From: Prevotella sp. UBA5387
GTDB taxonomy: Bacteria; Bacteroidota; Bacteroidia; Bacteroidales; Bacteroidaceae
Length of the DNA stretch: 29,943 nt
Assembly: GCA_002407775.1 (NCBI GenBank)
Contig: DHOP01000100.1
Span: 1 to 29,943, forward strand
Direction of reading: 5' to 3'
Made by a program: the position numbers and the translations under genes. How positions within the stretch are numbered: the first letter of the stretch is position 1; the number at the start of each line of letters is the position of its first letter. Shown piece by piece: positions 1 through 9,524 of the stretch. The notes beneath the pieces are model-generated. The model saw only the letters and a program-made list of their open reading frames with translations, made no database searches and was not told the DNA's origin.

Positions 1-255
1 AAGTAAATCTGATATAAGTCACCAGTAAGCACTAACCATAAGACAGCCTTTATTTCACTCTACTTTCAATGGACTACAAAATATCAGTCGCATCATTTTC
101 CCGAACTTTCCATCTCCAGTTTATGGCTCTTTTTGGCCTTTTATCGGCGCAGTTTTCTTCATCTTTGCCGGCGCCGTGATAACCTAACCAATTATTGTAC
201 TGTCTGTCCAACAAGGCTGACAAAGGCTGCAAGTGAACTGTGGTTACCATCATAG

Positions 256-507
256 AGATACGAAGACATCGGTGATATCACAGAAAAGTTTTTAGAGGTG
301 AAGTATAAGGGTGCCGTGTCTATCACGACATGGTGTAATAACGAGGCACATGTCACCTGTACATGGAATCCTTATGTAGTCCTTGACGGTGAGAATCTGA
401 TGATACACGCTGCTGGTATGACCAGTGCTCAAACAGATATTACTCCCCTCCTACTCAGTTCCAATAAGCCACCTTATTCTCTATCAAGACAGGGTTGGAA
501 GCGATGA
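256..507 (+). pseudogene. Decayed fragment of a pyridoxamine 5'-phosphate oxidase-like (FMN-binding) protein
   Basis: The plus-strand frame opens after a TAG at 253 and ends at a TGA at 505. It has no ATG; the only candidate start is a GTG at 298, which lies inside the conserved part. Before that GTG the frame reads DITEKFLEV, then a segment containing GAVSITTW, EAHVTCTWN and HAAGMTSAQTDI. This resembles the N-terminal third of small FMN-binding split-barrel flavoproteins of the pyridoxamine 5'-phosphate oxidase type. The homology seems to stop after about residue 60, followed by an unrelated tail of about 20 residues running into a hairpin. The full family is usually about 120-150 aa, so both start and C-terminal half are missing. 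I read it as a remnant rather than a working gene. Family assignment is from memory of the motif pattern. Confidence 0.45.
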
Positions 508-518
508 TCTTCCAACCC
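492..518. terminator. Strong hairpin, possible terminator
   Basis: A perfect 10-bp stem (GGGTTGGAAG at 492-501 pairing with CTTCCAACCC at 509-518) encloses a 7-nt loop. The stop codon of the flavoprotein remnant lies in the loop. No run of T follows on either strand, so classical intrinsic termination is not shown. It could end the plus-strand remnant transcript or stabilise the 3' end of the minus-strand operon transcript. Confidence 0.35.
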
Positions 519-527
519 CGTACTATC

Positions 528-601
528 AGAAGTGTAGCACCCATGACGATAATTGACCATTGTTTCGCCGGTTCTCGTCAAATGAACGATGCTACACTTC
601 T
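528..601. repeat. 74-bp imperfect palindrome with 12-bp terminal inverted repeats
   Basis: AGAAGTGTAGCA at 528-539 is exactly complementary to TGCTACACTTCT at 590-601. Within the 50-nt interior a shorter nested pair (TGACGA near 544 and TCGTCA near 576) extends the fold. No target-site duplication is visible in the flanks. It may be a small MITE-like or REP-like element, or a 3'-end structure of the operon transcript. Confidence 0.5.
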
Positions 602-701
602 AAATCCATAGGGAAAGATCCATCTTTATGACACATTCCCATGGTAATAAGCTTAATTACAACCAAGACAATTCATAGTAGATACACCCTTTTATGGTTC
701 C

Positions 702-3700
702 CTATTCTTTATCTCCTTTGCTTATTACCTTAGTTGCCATGCCGTTTATCACTCGAACATAGACGCCAGGAGTATTAATAGACTCCACCTTGCGGCCATC
801 GAGAGAGTAATATTCGGCCTTAGAGTTAGTATGAGTCCCGACTCCACGAATCGAAGAAGCCACCGTAATTGGCATTGAAAGACCACTCCACGAATTCAAA
901 ACTACAACCCCTGTTAAGTTGTTGATGAATGCCTGGAAACTATTGAGATATGGCCTTTGGTTTCGATCTGGATTATCTTGGTTGACCCAAATGCCATCTG
1001 CCAACGTCAAAGCGTATTGTGGTGTACGTGCAGATGTCCTAAACATTCCACGCAAGTTGTTGTCACCATATGTTCTTGTAGTAACGGGTTGGCCACTTTC
1101 TTGTATCACCACTTCAGACTTATCGGCATGGATGATACATGGCACTCCTGCAGCCGTCTCACTAATCTCCTCGATATATATAAGTGTAGAGTCCGTATTG
1201 ATACCCACTATTCTGTAGAAGCTCACGCCGGGAGTCGGCTTTGCAGCATAGGGCAAGCAGATGGTACTCCATCCAGAAGCATCAAGTGTGGCATGATAGA
1301 CTGGTAGATGGCGCAAAACAAAGTCAGTTGCTGCCCATGACCCCTCACGCATATCACCCACTGAACTATTATTGCCCATTTCACGCCAGGCATTATCGAT
1401 GGCTCCTTGCTTTGATCCAGTGAAACCAACGGAAATAGTATCCGACTCAGTAAGGTAGATTGGTGCAGTGGTCAAGGTCTGCCATTTTGCGCTATTATTT
1501 ACGTTTTGCACATCAAGATAGTCCGTCTCCAATAAAGGTGACACAATACTATCCTGCTTTGTTTTGAGGTAAGCATGCTGATCGGACAGACAATAGTGTT
1601 GCGTGGTGGCCTTGCACTCTAATACATAAAGACCATGATCCAAACCCGTAATAGGTTGATTGATCGCCATAGATTGTGTCGCACCTGCAGTACTGCTAAT
1701 ACCCGTCCACACAGCACTCCATGACGTCTTGTCAGCGAGAGTTGCTGTGGTTTGCGTATTACCAGTGTACGAACCAGTTTTGACGTTCCACCCTACAAAC
1801 GAATTACTGTCAAAGCTCGGGCGGACCACCTTGTCAGTTGCAGCAAAAGGCAGGCAGGTATCAAGGGCAGCCTTCAATGCATGAGCTGCATCTATATAAA
1901 CCTGGGCTGTAGTGGCAGCCTTGACATCATCAAGGGCCTGTTGCAAAACATCGTCCCCGGCCAACTGTTCAGGCAGCACCAACTTGGCCAAAGTCTCTAT
2001 GGAATCTACCTGTGCCTTCAAACGCATGGCATCAAGTGTGTTATCTATTTCCGAGGTAAGAGCGGCTACAGTCGGTTCTGAATTCTCATTAGCAGCTGCA
2101 GAGACATTACTCAAAGCATCATTAAGCAAAGGAAGCACCGTATTTGCTTCCTGCACTACTGATGCACGATTCCGCTCAGTCCGAAGGCCATCCGCAATAG
2201 CCTCATCACGAGTAGGGAAAAGGCGGGCAAGGTAGATATCATCAAACGATGCTATGCTATTAAGCCATCTACATGTAAAGATGCCTTTTTGGTATTTGCC
2301 AGAATTAAAGGTAAAGGCATATTTACCCCAAGTTGTCGAACTAGGGATGCTAGCAGCGATAGAGTCTTCAGCTAGACCATCAGATGTAAGACTGAAATGG
2401 TTGTAAGTCACACCGTCCATAAAACGCATAGCCAATGACAGATAATAGTCAGTGCCAGACACTAAGTCAATTGGCGTGAGTAGCGAAGCTACATCCTGCT
2501 TCCCTCCATGTGAGAAAGCCTGTAAATAGCTACCTCCATCAAAGCCACCAATAGGAAAAACTTCGAAATGGGGTTGACTGATCGTCTGGCCTATGCCATT
2601 AGTCCATCCCTTCATACCCAAATCAAAATTTCCATTGGCCAAAACGTTTCCGCCTATATATAGTGTCTTCCCATTCACAGAAACAGCATCACCGATTCCA
2701 ACTTTGTCAGGCACAGCCACAACGATCTTGGAATAGTTGTCCTTGCCATCGGCATAGATTGCATGGATACGATAATTATCTCCATCAATTGCTGTTGAGT
2801 CTGTGAATGTATAATTGGCAGCATCCTCAGCAAGCACTAAGTCTCCAATGGCCTCCCAAGCACCTGTCCCTCTACGCCGTTCAACGGTCATACTGGTGTT
2901 ATATTCACCGTTCGGCTCATACCATGATAGGTTCACTGTGCCGCCCTTGGCATCAAAGTGCAAGGCGAGATCAGTAGGTTGCCCCTTGGAACGTGGCAGC
3001 TTGGGTACATACTCATAGGCAGAACTGTAGGCAAGCTTAGACTCAATATTGGCATAATACTCGCCAATGGGTGTCAAAGAACCGTTCAGATAAGCAGCAC
3101 GACAGTCTTGCACAGCATTATAGAAGGCATAACGCTCTACATATGGTGTACTTTCTATTCCATCGAGAATGGGAGCCATGTGCTGTTTCTCAATGGCTAA
3201 ATTGGATGGGCTTCCAGTTCGGTCATCCCCTGCAGGCCATCCTGTCCAGTTTGCCCCATAGTTCATCTCTGTAATCCAGAGCGGTCGACCAGAGCGGTTA
3301 TGAATATTATTGTAGTTCCACTGCCAGCTGCTCCAATCGCTATACCAATAAGAGTGAACAGTCACAAAATCGCAGCGCCATCCGCGAGCATCAATACTGT
3401 CAAGAAATTCATAGAGCATAGCCATATTGCTGGCCATAGCAGGAGAGCCAAGTCGTTTGCCGGTAGCCATAAGGTCAGGCCAAATGGCAAGCAAATCAGC
3501 TACTTGGGTTACTACTTCCCGTGTATCTCCTGTGTTATCTGGCTCGTTTTGTCCAAGAATATGGGGGGAAGTGCCGTTATTACTACAATCTTCCACAGAA
3601 GGCCAGGCACCTTCGTATTTCCCATTTTTAATTCCTGACTCATGATGACGCTGAGTAACATACTCACGATCAGCATAGTTATCTGTACCTGCATCCCAAT

Positions 3701-4397
3701 TGTAGCACCAGGTAGTATTAAGCAAAGGGTTGATAGTTGCATCGCGACCAGCAAAGCCTTTCTTGCTGGCATCGTTCCATTGCATAACACGAAGCGAAGA
3801 GATGCTTTTATCAAGAATTGGCGGAAGGTTCAAGGTCAGATCTGAGCTATCAGCGATAAACACACGGCTATAACCTTTACCATCGGCCTTAGTCGCAAAG
3901 GTGACCATATAACCACGCTTGAGTACAAAACTGCGAATGCGGTTGTTGACTGCCTGATTGAACAGACTCTTACGACTGGAAACGAAAAATCGAGCAGACT
4001 CTCCTGTTTGATTCAAACCAGTGTAGACTGTCAGTGGTAGCAAGCTACCGCTATAAGGCATAATGATAGAGCCATTGGCATAGATCTTTACCATGCAATT
4101 GGTCTTGTCCACTGCCTGTTGACCATTGATGCGGACATGCGAAATCAATGCGTTTACCCCTGAAGGCTTGACATGCTTAAGGATAAGTACGGCATGGTCA
4201 GTATTGGTGATGTCAACTACGGAGCCTTCGGCAAAAGGTGTCGCCGATGTCACAACATAGTCCACTGGCGTGCTCAGCGTAACCATACCAGTCACCTGGG
4301 ATACCTCTTCTACATTATTGGCATCTGCCGGAAAAGCGACAAAAAAAGGTGCTGCTGCCAAAGCAGCAGCAAGCAACTTTCGGATTAAACTATACAT
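702..4397 (-). CDS. Secreted GH128-like (Glyco_hydro_cc) glycoside hydrolase, multidomain, T9SS-type tail
   Basis: Probable extracellular endo-acting glycosidase. Domains in order: signal peptide (1-26); a region at about 120-205 that reads like two beta-gamma-crystallin motifs (VYTGLNQTGES, NNRIRSF, KSISSLRV); a TIM-barrel catalytic domain at about 205-455 with GQNEPD (E285, presumed acid/base), HSYW near 348, and WITEMNYG (E377, presumed nucleophile), the pattern of PF11790/GH128 enzymes; a fibronectin-III-like domain (470-565); a beta-sandwich binding-like module (590-725); a helical stretch (735-850); a second binding-like module (855-1030); a further beta domain; and a T9SS-type tail (1193-1231, with YYSLDGRKV and PGVYVRVINGMATKVI). 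Characterised GH128 members cut beta-1,3-glucans; specificity here is not known. It is the last gene, 18 nt after susD-2. Family call is fairly secure at clan level and less so at family level. Confidence 0.8.
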   Translation of the reverse strand: MYSLIRKLLAAALAAAPFFVAFPADANNVEEVSQVTGMVTLSTPVDYVVTSATPFAEGSVVDITNTDHAVLILKHVKPSGVNALISHVRINGQQAVDKTNCMVKIYANGSIIMPYSGSLLPLTVYTGLNQTGESARFFVSSRKSLFNQAVNNRIRSFVLKRGYMVTFATKADGKGYSRVFIADSSDLTLNLPPILDKSISSLRVMQWNDASKKGFAGRDATINPLLNTTWCYNWDAGTDNYADREYVTQRHHESGIKNGKYEGAWPSVEDCSNNGTSPHILGQNEPDNTGDTREVVTQVADLLAIWPDLMATGKRLGSPAMASNMAMLYEFLDSIDARGWRCDFVTVHSYWYSDWSSWQWNYNNIHNRSGRPLWITEMNYGANWTGWPAGDDRTGSPSNLAIEKQHMAPILDGIESTPYVERYAFYNAVQDCRAAYLNGSLTPIGEYYANIESKLAYSSAYEYVPKLPRSKGQPTDLALHFDAKGGTVNLSWYEPNGEYNTSMTVERRRGTGAWEAIGDLVLAEDAANYTFTDSTAIDGDNYRIHAIYADGKDNYSKIVVAVPDKVGIGDAVSVNGKTLYIGGNVLANGNFDLGMKGWTNGIGQTISQPHFEVFPIGGFDGGSYLQAFSHGGKQDVASLLTPIDLVSGTDYYLSLAMRFMDGVTYNHFSLTSDGLAEDSIAASIPSSTTWGKYAFTFNSGKYQKGIFTCRWLNSIASFDDIYLARLFPTRDEAIADGLRTERNRASVVQEANTVLPLLNDALSNVSAAANENSEPTVAALTSEIDNTLDAMRLKAQVDSIETLAKLVLPEQLAGDDVLQQALDDVKAATTAQVYIDAAHALKAALDTCLPFAATDKVVRPSFDSNSFVGWNVKTGSYTGNTQTTATLADKTSWSAVWTGISSTAGATQSMAINQPITGLDHGLYVLECKATTQHYCLSDQHAYLKTKQDSIVSPLLETDYLDVQNVNNSAKWQTLTTAPIYLTESDTISVGFTGSKQGAIDNAWREMGNNSSVGDMREGSWAATDFVLRHLPVYHATLDASGWSTICLPYAAKPTPGVSFYRIVGINTDSTLIYIEEISETAAGVPCIIHADKSEVVIQESGQPVTTRTYGDNNLRGMFRTSARTPQYALTLADGIWVNQDNPDRNQRPYLNSFQAFINNLTGVVVLNSWSGLSMPITVASSIRGVGTHTNSKAEYYSLDGRKVESINTPGVYVRVINGMATKVISKGDKE

Positions 4398-4415
4398 ACC
4401 GACTGATTTGTACTG

Positions 4416-6182
4416 TTAAAGCCCTATCTTCCCGTTCCAATTCAGAAACCAGTTGTTAGGATTCATGAGATCTTTCTTAATCTCAGATTTCACCTCGGCC
4501 GCATGCGCCTCACCACGTCGTGCATAAATACGATTAGCAAGGAATGCCGGGTCGTTGCGTCGGAGGGCTACTCGCATAAGATCGTAGTAACGAGTTCCTT
4601 CGAAAGCAAACTCCAAGGCACCCTCATCGACAATCATTCGCTCTACTTGGTCTATCTGATAGTCAACTCGTGCAGCTCCTGTGAGCGTAGTGTCGTCGGG
4701 CATCTGATAATACTTGTTAGCCTGACTCCAGCCAGAGCCACGGGAGTGAATGCCGATGGTATTGAAAGGTTGTGTTGTGTTACTGAGATCTGCAACGAGA
4801 TAGCCATTGAAAGATGTTGCAGGGAATGCAAACTCACTGACAAAAGCTGAGTCGGCTGCAGTAGTACAATAAGGCAGCACCTTATCTTCCATAATTTTGT
4901 CATTGACCCCCGATGCTAATATCTGATAAGCGAAATGGGGATAACCCGCACGATTTAACGCTTCTGCAAGATGCAGGTAAAGCATAGTGCGACGATAGAT
5001 GTGCACATTACGGGAGGTATACTTTGAGATATATTGATAATTGATCTTACGATTCTTATATGAGAAATTGTCCAATGTCGACCATGTCCCATAAAGACGC
5101 AAATCACCAGCTAACAGGCCAGAAAGGTTGGAAGGTGCATAAATAGTATCACCATCCGAAGTAATTTGACAATAAACCTGTGATGAAGAAAGGTTTAGCA
5201 AAGCCTCTGATGGAACAAGACTCACTTCATAGTTATTATCTTCATTGCTATTGAAGATGTTGCGCAGTTGGCTATAGTTACCATCAGATGGTATAGAGTC
5301 ACCCGCAATCATCGTAATAAGCTCGCGCTGTGGATAGAAATCTTCGTCTTGAAATCCATTGGACCAAGAATTGACATAATTAGTCCAGTTTCCCGTTCCA
5401 TTCCAGGATACTCTATTAGTTCCGATTGGATAGAAGCTATTGGCTCCATTTGCAGTGGTTATACCCATGTAATAAGCCTTTGCTGCCTCCTTATAATTGC
5501 CTGCCCATAGATTGAGGTCACCCAAGACTACATATATAGGGAAGTAAAGCATTCGTGAGTTAGTAACACCAATATCACCCAACCCAGGATACTCCTCATT
5601 GGCTAATGGCGTAATGTCATTGATCAACCAATTACATACCTCCTTGATGTCCTTGGTTTCATAGGTTGCATCATTCTGTTCTTTGGTCAGGATAGGTTCA
5701 GTCACAAACGGCACGCGTCCATAGTTGATGGCCAACTGAAGGTATGTCCATGCACGATAAGCCTTCACTGCAGCATACTCGCGTATGAAGATGTTCTGGT
5801 TTCGGTTGTTCTTCAGCGCTGTATCAGCCTTAGCTATATAGAGATTACAATTGTTGATAACAGCATAATAATCACGGGGATTATTGTACTTGTTCCCATC
5901 ACCTATATTGAACTGGGCAATGTCACGCAGATCTGAGCTGGCAACATTAGTTATGTCGACCAAGTCTCCACGAGCCTCACCTAGGAGGATAGTACGGTCA
6001 CCCAAAGCCTGCATCTTAGCCATGATCCCCGTCAAAGTGTAGATCGTATCAGCGGGATCATTAAGGTGCATGTTATCGGTGAAAGTGACATGGTCGGACT
6101 CTTGCTGGAAAAAATCGCTGCAAGAAGAGAGTGTCATCAATACTGCAGCAATCACGCCACTCAAAATATATTTTGCTTTCAT
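4416..6182 (-). CDS. SusD/RagB-like surface glycan-binding lipoprotein (SusD-2)
   Basis: 588 aa. It forms the lid of the outer-membrane SusCD importer and captures oligosaccharides for SusC-2. The lipoprotein signal ends in LSSCSDF with the lipidated Cys at 21. The N-terminal half is rich in TPR-like helices, including the AVKAYRAWTYLQLAINYGRVP segment typical of SusD. The C-terminal part has the family hallmarks: a LHLAEALNRAG helix and the VDEGALEFAFEGTRYYDLMR segment. It starts 21 nt after the SusC-2 stop and is followed 18 nt later by the GH128-like enzyme, so it belongs to the same transcript. The length is normal. Which glycan it binds cannot be deduced from the sequence. Confidence 0.95.
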   Translation of the reverse strand: MKAKYILSGVIAAVLMTLSSCSDFFQQESDHVTFTDNMHLNDPADTIYTLTGIMAKMQALGDRTILLGEARGDLVDITNVASSDLRDIAQFNIGDGNKYNNPRDYYAVINNCNLYIAKADTALKNNRNQNIFIREYAAVKAYRAWTYLQLAINYGRVPFVTEPILTKEQNDATYETKDIKEVCNWLINDITPLANEEYPGLGDIGVTNSRMLYFPIYVVLGDLNLWAGNYKEAAKAYYMGITTANGANSFYPIGTNRVSWNGTGNWTNYVNSWSNGFQDEDFYPQRELITMIAGDSIPSDGNYSQLRNIFNSNEDNNYEVSLVPSEALLNLSSSQVYCQITSDGDTIYAPSNLSGLLAGDLRLYGTWSTLDNFSYKNRKINYQYISKYTSRNVHIYRRTMLYLHLAEALNRAGYPHFAYQILASGVNDKIMEDKVLPYCTTAADSAFVSEFAFPATSFNGYLVADLSNTTQPFNTIGIHSRGSGWSQANKYYQMPDDTTLTGAARVDYQIDQVERMIVDEGALEFAFEGTRYYDLMRVALRRNDPAFLANRIYARRGEAHAAEVKSEIKKDLMNPNNWFLNWNGKIGL

Positions 6183-6203
6183 AATCTTGTTGTCGTTTCG
6201 ATT

Positions 6204-9200
6204 TTAGAGATTGATTTTTATTCCTGCAACAATAGAGCGGCTCTGCGCAAGCTGTCCTAGATCTATACCCTGACCAATGACTGCAGAAGTCATCGAGAAC
6301 TCTGGATCAGATCCCAAATATTTGCTTATCGTAAACAAATTGTTTGCCTGAATCCAAAACTGAAGTCCTTGCAAGAATGTGGATCTCATAGGAAGTTCAT
6401 AGCTCAATGTCAATGTCTTAAGTCTTAAATAAGACCCGTCTTCAATCCATCGATCACTAAAACGGCTATTACCCATAGGGTCTTGGAATGTGATACGTGG
6501 GACATCTGTAGTCTGACCCTCAACCTGCCAACGAGACATGAGATTAGTTGTCTGGTTCATGAATCGGCTACCGCCTTCAAGCTGTGAGCGAAGGTAATTG
6601 TAAACATCACCACCCATGCTATAGTTGAAGCGTGCATCTAGCTTAAAGCGTTTATAAGACAATGATGTGAAAATATTACCGTAAAGATCAGGATTAGGAT
6701 CACCGATGAAGGTACGGTCCTTTTGGTCAATAACATGGTCACCATTTTGATCAACAAAGATGACGTCACCTGCAGCGAAATAATGCTTTGTTACACCATT
6801 ATTATCAAGCAAATAGAGACCAGCTTGTTGTGCCTGTTCAGTGGTAGAGAACACACCTGAAGTCTTATATCCATAGAAAGCATTGGCAGAATGACCTATC
6901 TCGGAACGGATGTCTGCACCATAGAGCTGAGTTTCGATAAATTGCCGTCCGTCAGGAAGCTCTGTAATTTTGTTTTTATAATGGCCTGCACTTGCACCAA
7001 TCTCCCACTGCCAATCTTCTAGTGCCAACACTTTAAAGCTAGCGGCAATGTCATAGCCAATATTTTCAAGTTTTCCTCCATTGGACCAGTTCTGCTCCAA
7101 TCCGGAGAGGAAATTAAGGCTCTGTAGGGTAAGCAGGTCATTGGTCCAGCTCTTGAAGAAGTTGAAGTTCAGATGTACACGATTGTTAAACAAATTTGTT
7201 TCAAGACCTGTATTAAAGCGGCGAGTGGTCTCCCACTTGATCTGCGTGTTACCAATGCCACTGAGAGAGCGCCCAGAGATAGCATTAAGGAAAAGCTTTG
7301 AACTCAAAAAACTACGTGCCGCATAATAATCAATATCATCATTTCCGCTCACATCGAATCCAGCAGTTAGTCTCAGATAGTCGATACCCTTGACACCTGC
7401 TAGCCATGGCTCATTGCTTATCACCCATGAAGCCTGCACAGAAGGGAAAACACACCATGACACATTGGCCAATTTTAAGCCACCAGCTTCCTTGCCAAAG
7501 CGAGAAGAGCTCTCAGCTGTTAAGTTGGCCTGAAGGAAATAACGACCTAAAAAATCATAGTTTCCTTGCGCATACCATGCCACAGAGTTCCAACTATCAT
7601 TGGTTCCAGACGAAGAAGCGTTCAGAAGACTGGAACTCATAAATGGTGTCTTATCACTACCAGTGTTATAGCCCAACTGGGAGTTGAGCGAGTAACTTTC
7701 CCAATGTACCCGAGCACCACCGAAGAGCTGAATATTGTGAGCACCGTAGCGATTACTCCAATCGAGACGAGTGTCACTCATTAGTGAGTTCTGCTTTGAA
7801 AAGAGCGAGCGAACCTCGTTAGTACGATAGGCATTCACATTCTTCACAAAGTAGGATGGCACACCATTGATAGGAATATAATATTTCTCATTGGTATTGA
7901 TCAATGAGTAGCTAAAATGCTCAGTAAGTGATAAGTTTCGACTGATTTCAAACTTTGGCATCACTGAGAGATTGAGCAGAGAATTCTCAAATCGGTTTTT
8001 ATTCTCAGCATCAGCATACTCATTAAGCGCCACCGGATTGGCCAAACGGTAGTTATAATTGGGGTAATCAACCAAGGCCTCATTAAGATAACTTTCTGGT
8101 GTAATGTCGAGCTGTGTATCAGAGAACTCGCCACGTCCGTAAGCATAGGGATTCATAAAGGGACTCTTCACATAGCCCAAGAATGATGGAGATGTTGGAG
8201 TTCCCTCGGTATAGTTCTCAGGTGCACCATCATCTCGGATGTTACGGGTAAGATTTGAAAATGAGGCATCAAATCTAACAGATAGTCTATCCACAAGCTT
8301 GATATCAGTATTGAATCGAATATTCAGACGGTTCATATTATTATACTCCAGTGTACTGTTAGCCTGGGTATAGCCAACTGACAAGTTATAGCTTGCAATA
8401 TCATCACCTCCCTCGATATTGATACCATAATTCATCGTCAGAGCATTACGGTAAAGCTGATCCTTCCAATCGGTATTGTTGTGATACTGCTTATAATAAT
8501 AGTAGTCTGTTCGCTCATTGAGGAACTTGAAATCGCGGATGCGAGTATTTGTGGTCTTCAACAACTCTGATGCATACCCACGATACTGGTCGGCATCCAT
8601 CATAGAGATGAATTTTGGCAAAAGAGTGACACCTGTCGAAACATTAGCTGTGATACGTGTGGCCATGCTCTTACTACGGCGTGTCTTAACCAAGATGACA
8701 CCATTGGCACCTTTAGCGCCATAGAGCGCTGTACCATTTCGCAAAACCGTTACCGACTCAATGTCTGCTGGGTTAAGATTGGTTAGTATGTCATTAAAGA
8801 ATCCATCGTGAATCATCGTACGACCATACTGCTGGTCAATGAGCACGTCATCGATAACCACCAATGGCTGAGCATTGACATTTAGGGAGTTGAGTCCTTG
8901 AATAAAGATATTGCTTCCTATTCCAGGCGTACCATTGCGAGCAATAGTATAGGCATAAGCACCCAATTGCTTTTGCACTTCATCTTTTATGTTCAGGGCA
9001 CCTGTGTATTGGAAATCACTAGCACTCTTATCGTTGCGCAGGTTGATAGCATCTAGATAATCGGGTGCAAACGTCTTGGGATATAGCACGATATCCTTCT
9101 GCATCTCATCAAGAGAAAGTCCCATTTGCAGTCCATTAGTTACAGGATTAGTTACCGATATAGCAGTAACAAATAGAGGAACTTTAAGCTCATAGTTGCC

Positions 9201-9494
9201 TGCATCGTCAGTAAGCACACTGTAACCCATAATCCCTACAGCACTTACCAAAGCTCCAGAGACAGGCGTGTGAGTAACAGCACTAGTAATATGTCCTTTG
9301 ATATTACGAGTAGGATAGTTCTTTTTTTGAGGACTCACCAACTTACGCTCTGATGTTACCTGGGCATTGTCAGTTTCATTGTCTTGTGCCAGAGCATTCG
9401 AAGGGAATACCAGCATCCCAATGCAGGCGGCACAAACTGCAGTAGCAAGCTTCGAAGGCCTATTTAGATAGAATATGATATTGTTGATTTTCAT
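6204..9494 (-). CDS. SusC/RagA-type TonB-dependent outer-membrane transporter (SusC-2)
   Basis: 1096 aa. Imports oligosaccharides across the outer membrane with energy from TonB. Signal peptide 1-37 (ends in ALAQ); carboxypeptidase-regulatory-like N-terminal domain at about 64-140 (NIKGHI, GALVSAVG, TDDAGNYEL); plug at about 160-272 with ARNGTPGIGS, FIQGLNSLN, QPLVVIDDV and LYGAKGANGVILVKTRR; beta barrel from about 280 to the C-terminus, which ends in the hydrophobic, alternating pattern VAGIKINL. The link between N-terminal domain and plug lacks the usual 'EVVVTGYG' segment seen in most SusC proteins and in modified form in SusC-1. The ATG at 9494 is followed directly by the signal peptide; the gene starts 30 nt after the FAS1 gene's stop and overlaps nothing. 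Its partner SusD-2 follows after 21 nt. Confidence 0.95.
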   Translation of the reverse strand: MKINNIIFYLNRPSKLATAVCAACIGMLVFPSNALAQDNETDNAQVTSERKLVSPQKKNYPTRNIKGHITSAVTHTPVSGALVSAVGIMGYSVLTDDAGNYELKVPLFVTAISVTNPVTNGLQMGLSLDEMQKDIVLYPKTFAPDYLDAINLRNDKSASDFQYTGALNIKDEVQKQLGAYAYTIARNGTPGIGSNIFIQGLNSLNVNAQPLVVIDDVLIDQQYGRTMIHDGFFNDILTNLNPADIESVTVLRNGTALYGAKGANGVILVKTRRSKSMATRITANVSTGVTLLPKFISMMDADQYRGYASELLKTTNTRIRDFKFLNERTDYYYYKQYHNNTDWKDQLYRNALTMNYGINIEGGDDIASYNLSVGYTQANSTLEYNNMNRLNIRFNTDIKLVDRLSVRFDASFSNLTRNIRDDGAPENYTEGTPTSPSFLGYVKSPFMNPYAYGRGEFSDTQLDITPESYLNEALVDYPNYNYRLANPVALNEYADAENKNRFENSLLNLSVMPKFEISRNLSLTEHFSYSLINTNEKYYIPINGVPSYFVKNVNAYRTNEVRSLFSKQNSLMSDTRLDWSNRYGAHNIQLFGGARVHWESYSLNSQLGYNTGSDKTPFMSSSLLNASSSGTNDSWNSVAWYAQGNYDFLGRYFLQANLTAESSSRFGKEAGGLKLANVSWCVFPSVQASWVISNEPWLAGVKGIDYLRLTAGFDVSGNDDIDYYAARSFLSSKLFLNAISGRSLSGIGNTQIKWETTRRFNTGLETNLFNNRVHLNFNFFKSWTNDLLTLQSLNFLSGLEQNWSNGGKLENIGYDIAASFKVLALEDWQWEIGASAGHYKNKITELPDGRQFIETQLYGADIRSEIGHSANAFYGYKTSGVFSTTEQAQQAGLYLLDNNGVTKHYFAAGDVIFVDQNGDHVIDQKDRTFIGDPNPDLYGNIFTSLSYKRFKLDARFNYSMGGDVYNYLRSQLEGGSRFMNQTTNLMSRWQVEGQTTDVPRITFQDPMGNSRFSDRWIEDGSYLRLKTLTLSYELPMRSTFLQGLQFWIQANNLFTISKYLGSDPEFSMTSAVIGQGIDLGQLAQSRSIVAGIKINL

Positions 9495-9524
9495 ATTGCT
9501 TAGTTTTGAAATGAAGTATAAGAG

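Larger units (their letters stand above)
1..701. other. Intergenic region downstream of the PUL
   Basis: This stretch follows the last gene of the minus-strand operon. It holds no intact gene. Recognisable content is the flavoprotein remnant (256-507), a hairpin (492-518) and an inverted-repeat element (528-601). An open plus-strand frame at 29-187 without a start codon ends in a hydrophobic run of about 15 residues, which may be another remnant but cannot be assigned. Between 602 and 701 I see no clear structure and no U-tract terminator for the operon. Confidence 0.6.

Noticed and set aside
29..187. Plus-strand frame ending in a hydrophobic run (YGSFWPFIGAVFFIFAGAV)
   Set aside because: It has no start codon and is about 50 residues long. 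It could be the tail of a decayed membrane protein gene, but nothing else supports it, so it is only mentioned under the intergenic entry.
608..705. 8-bp inverted repeat (608-615 with 698-705) as the operon terminator
   Set aside because: The arms are short, 82 nt apart, and the distal arm overlaps the stop codon; a chance match is likely.
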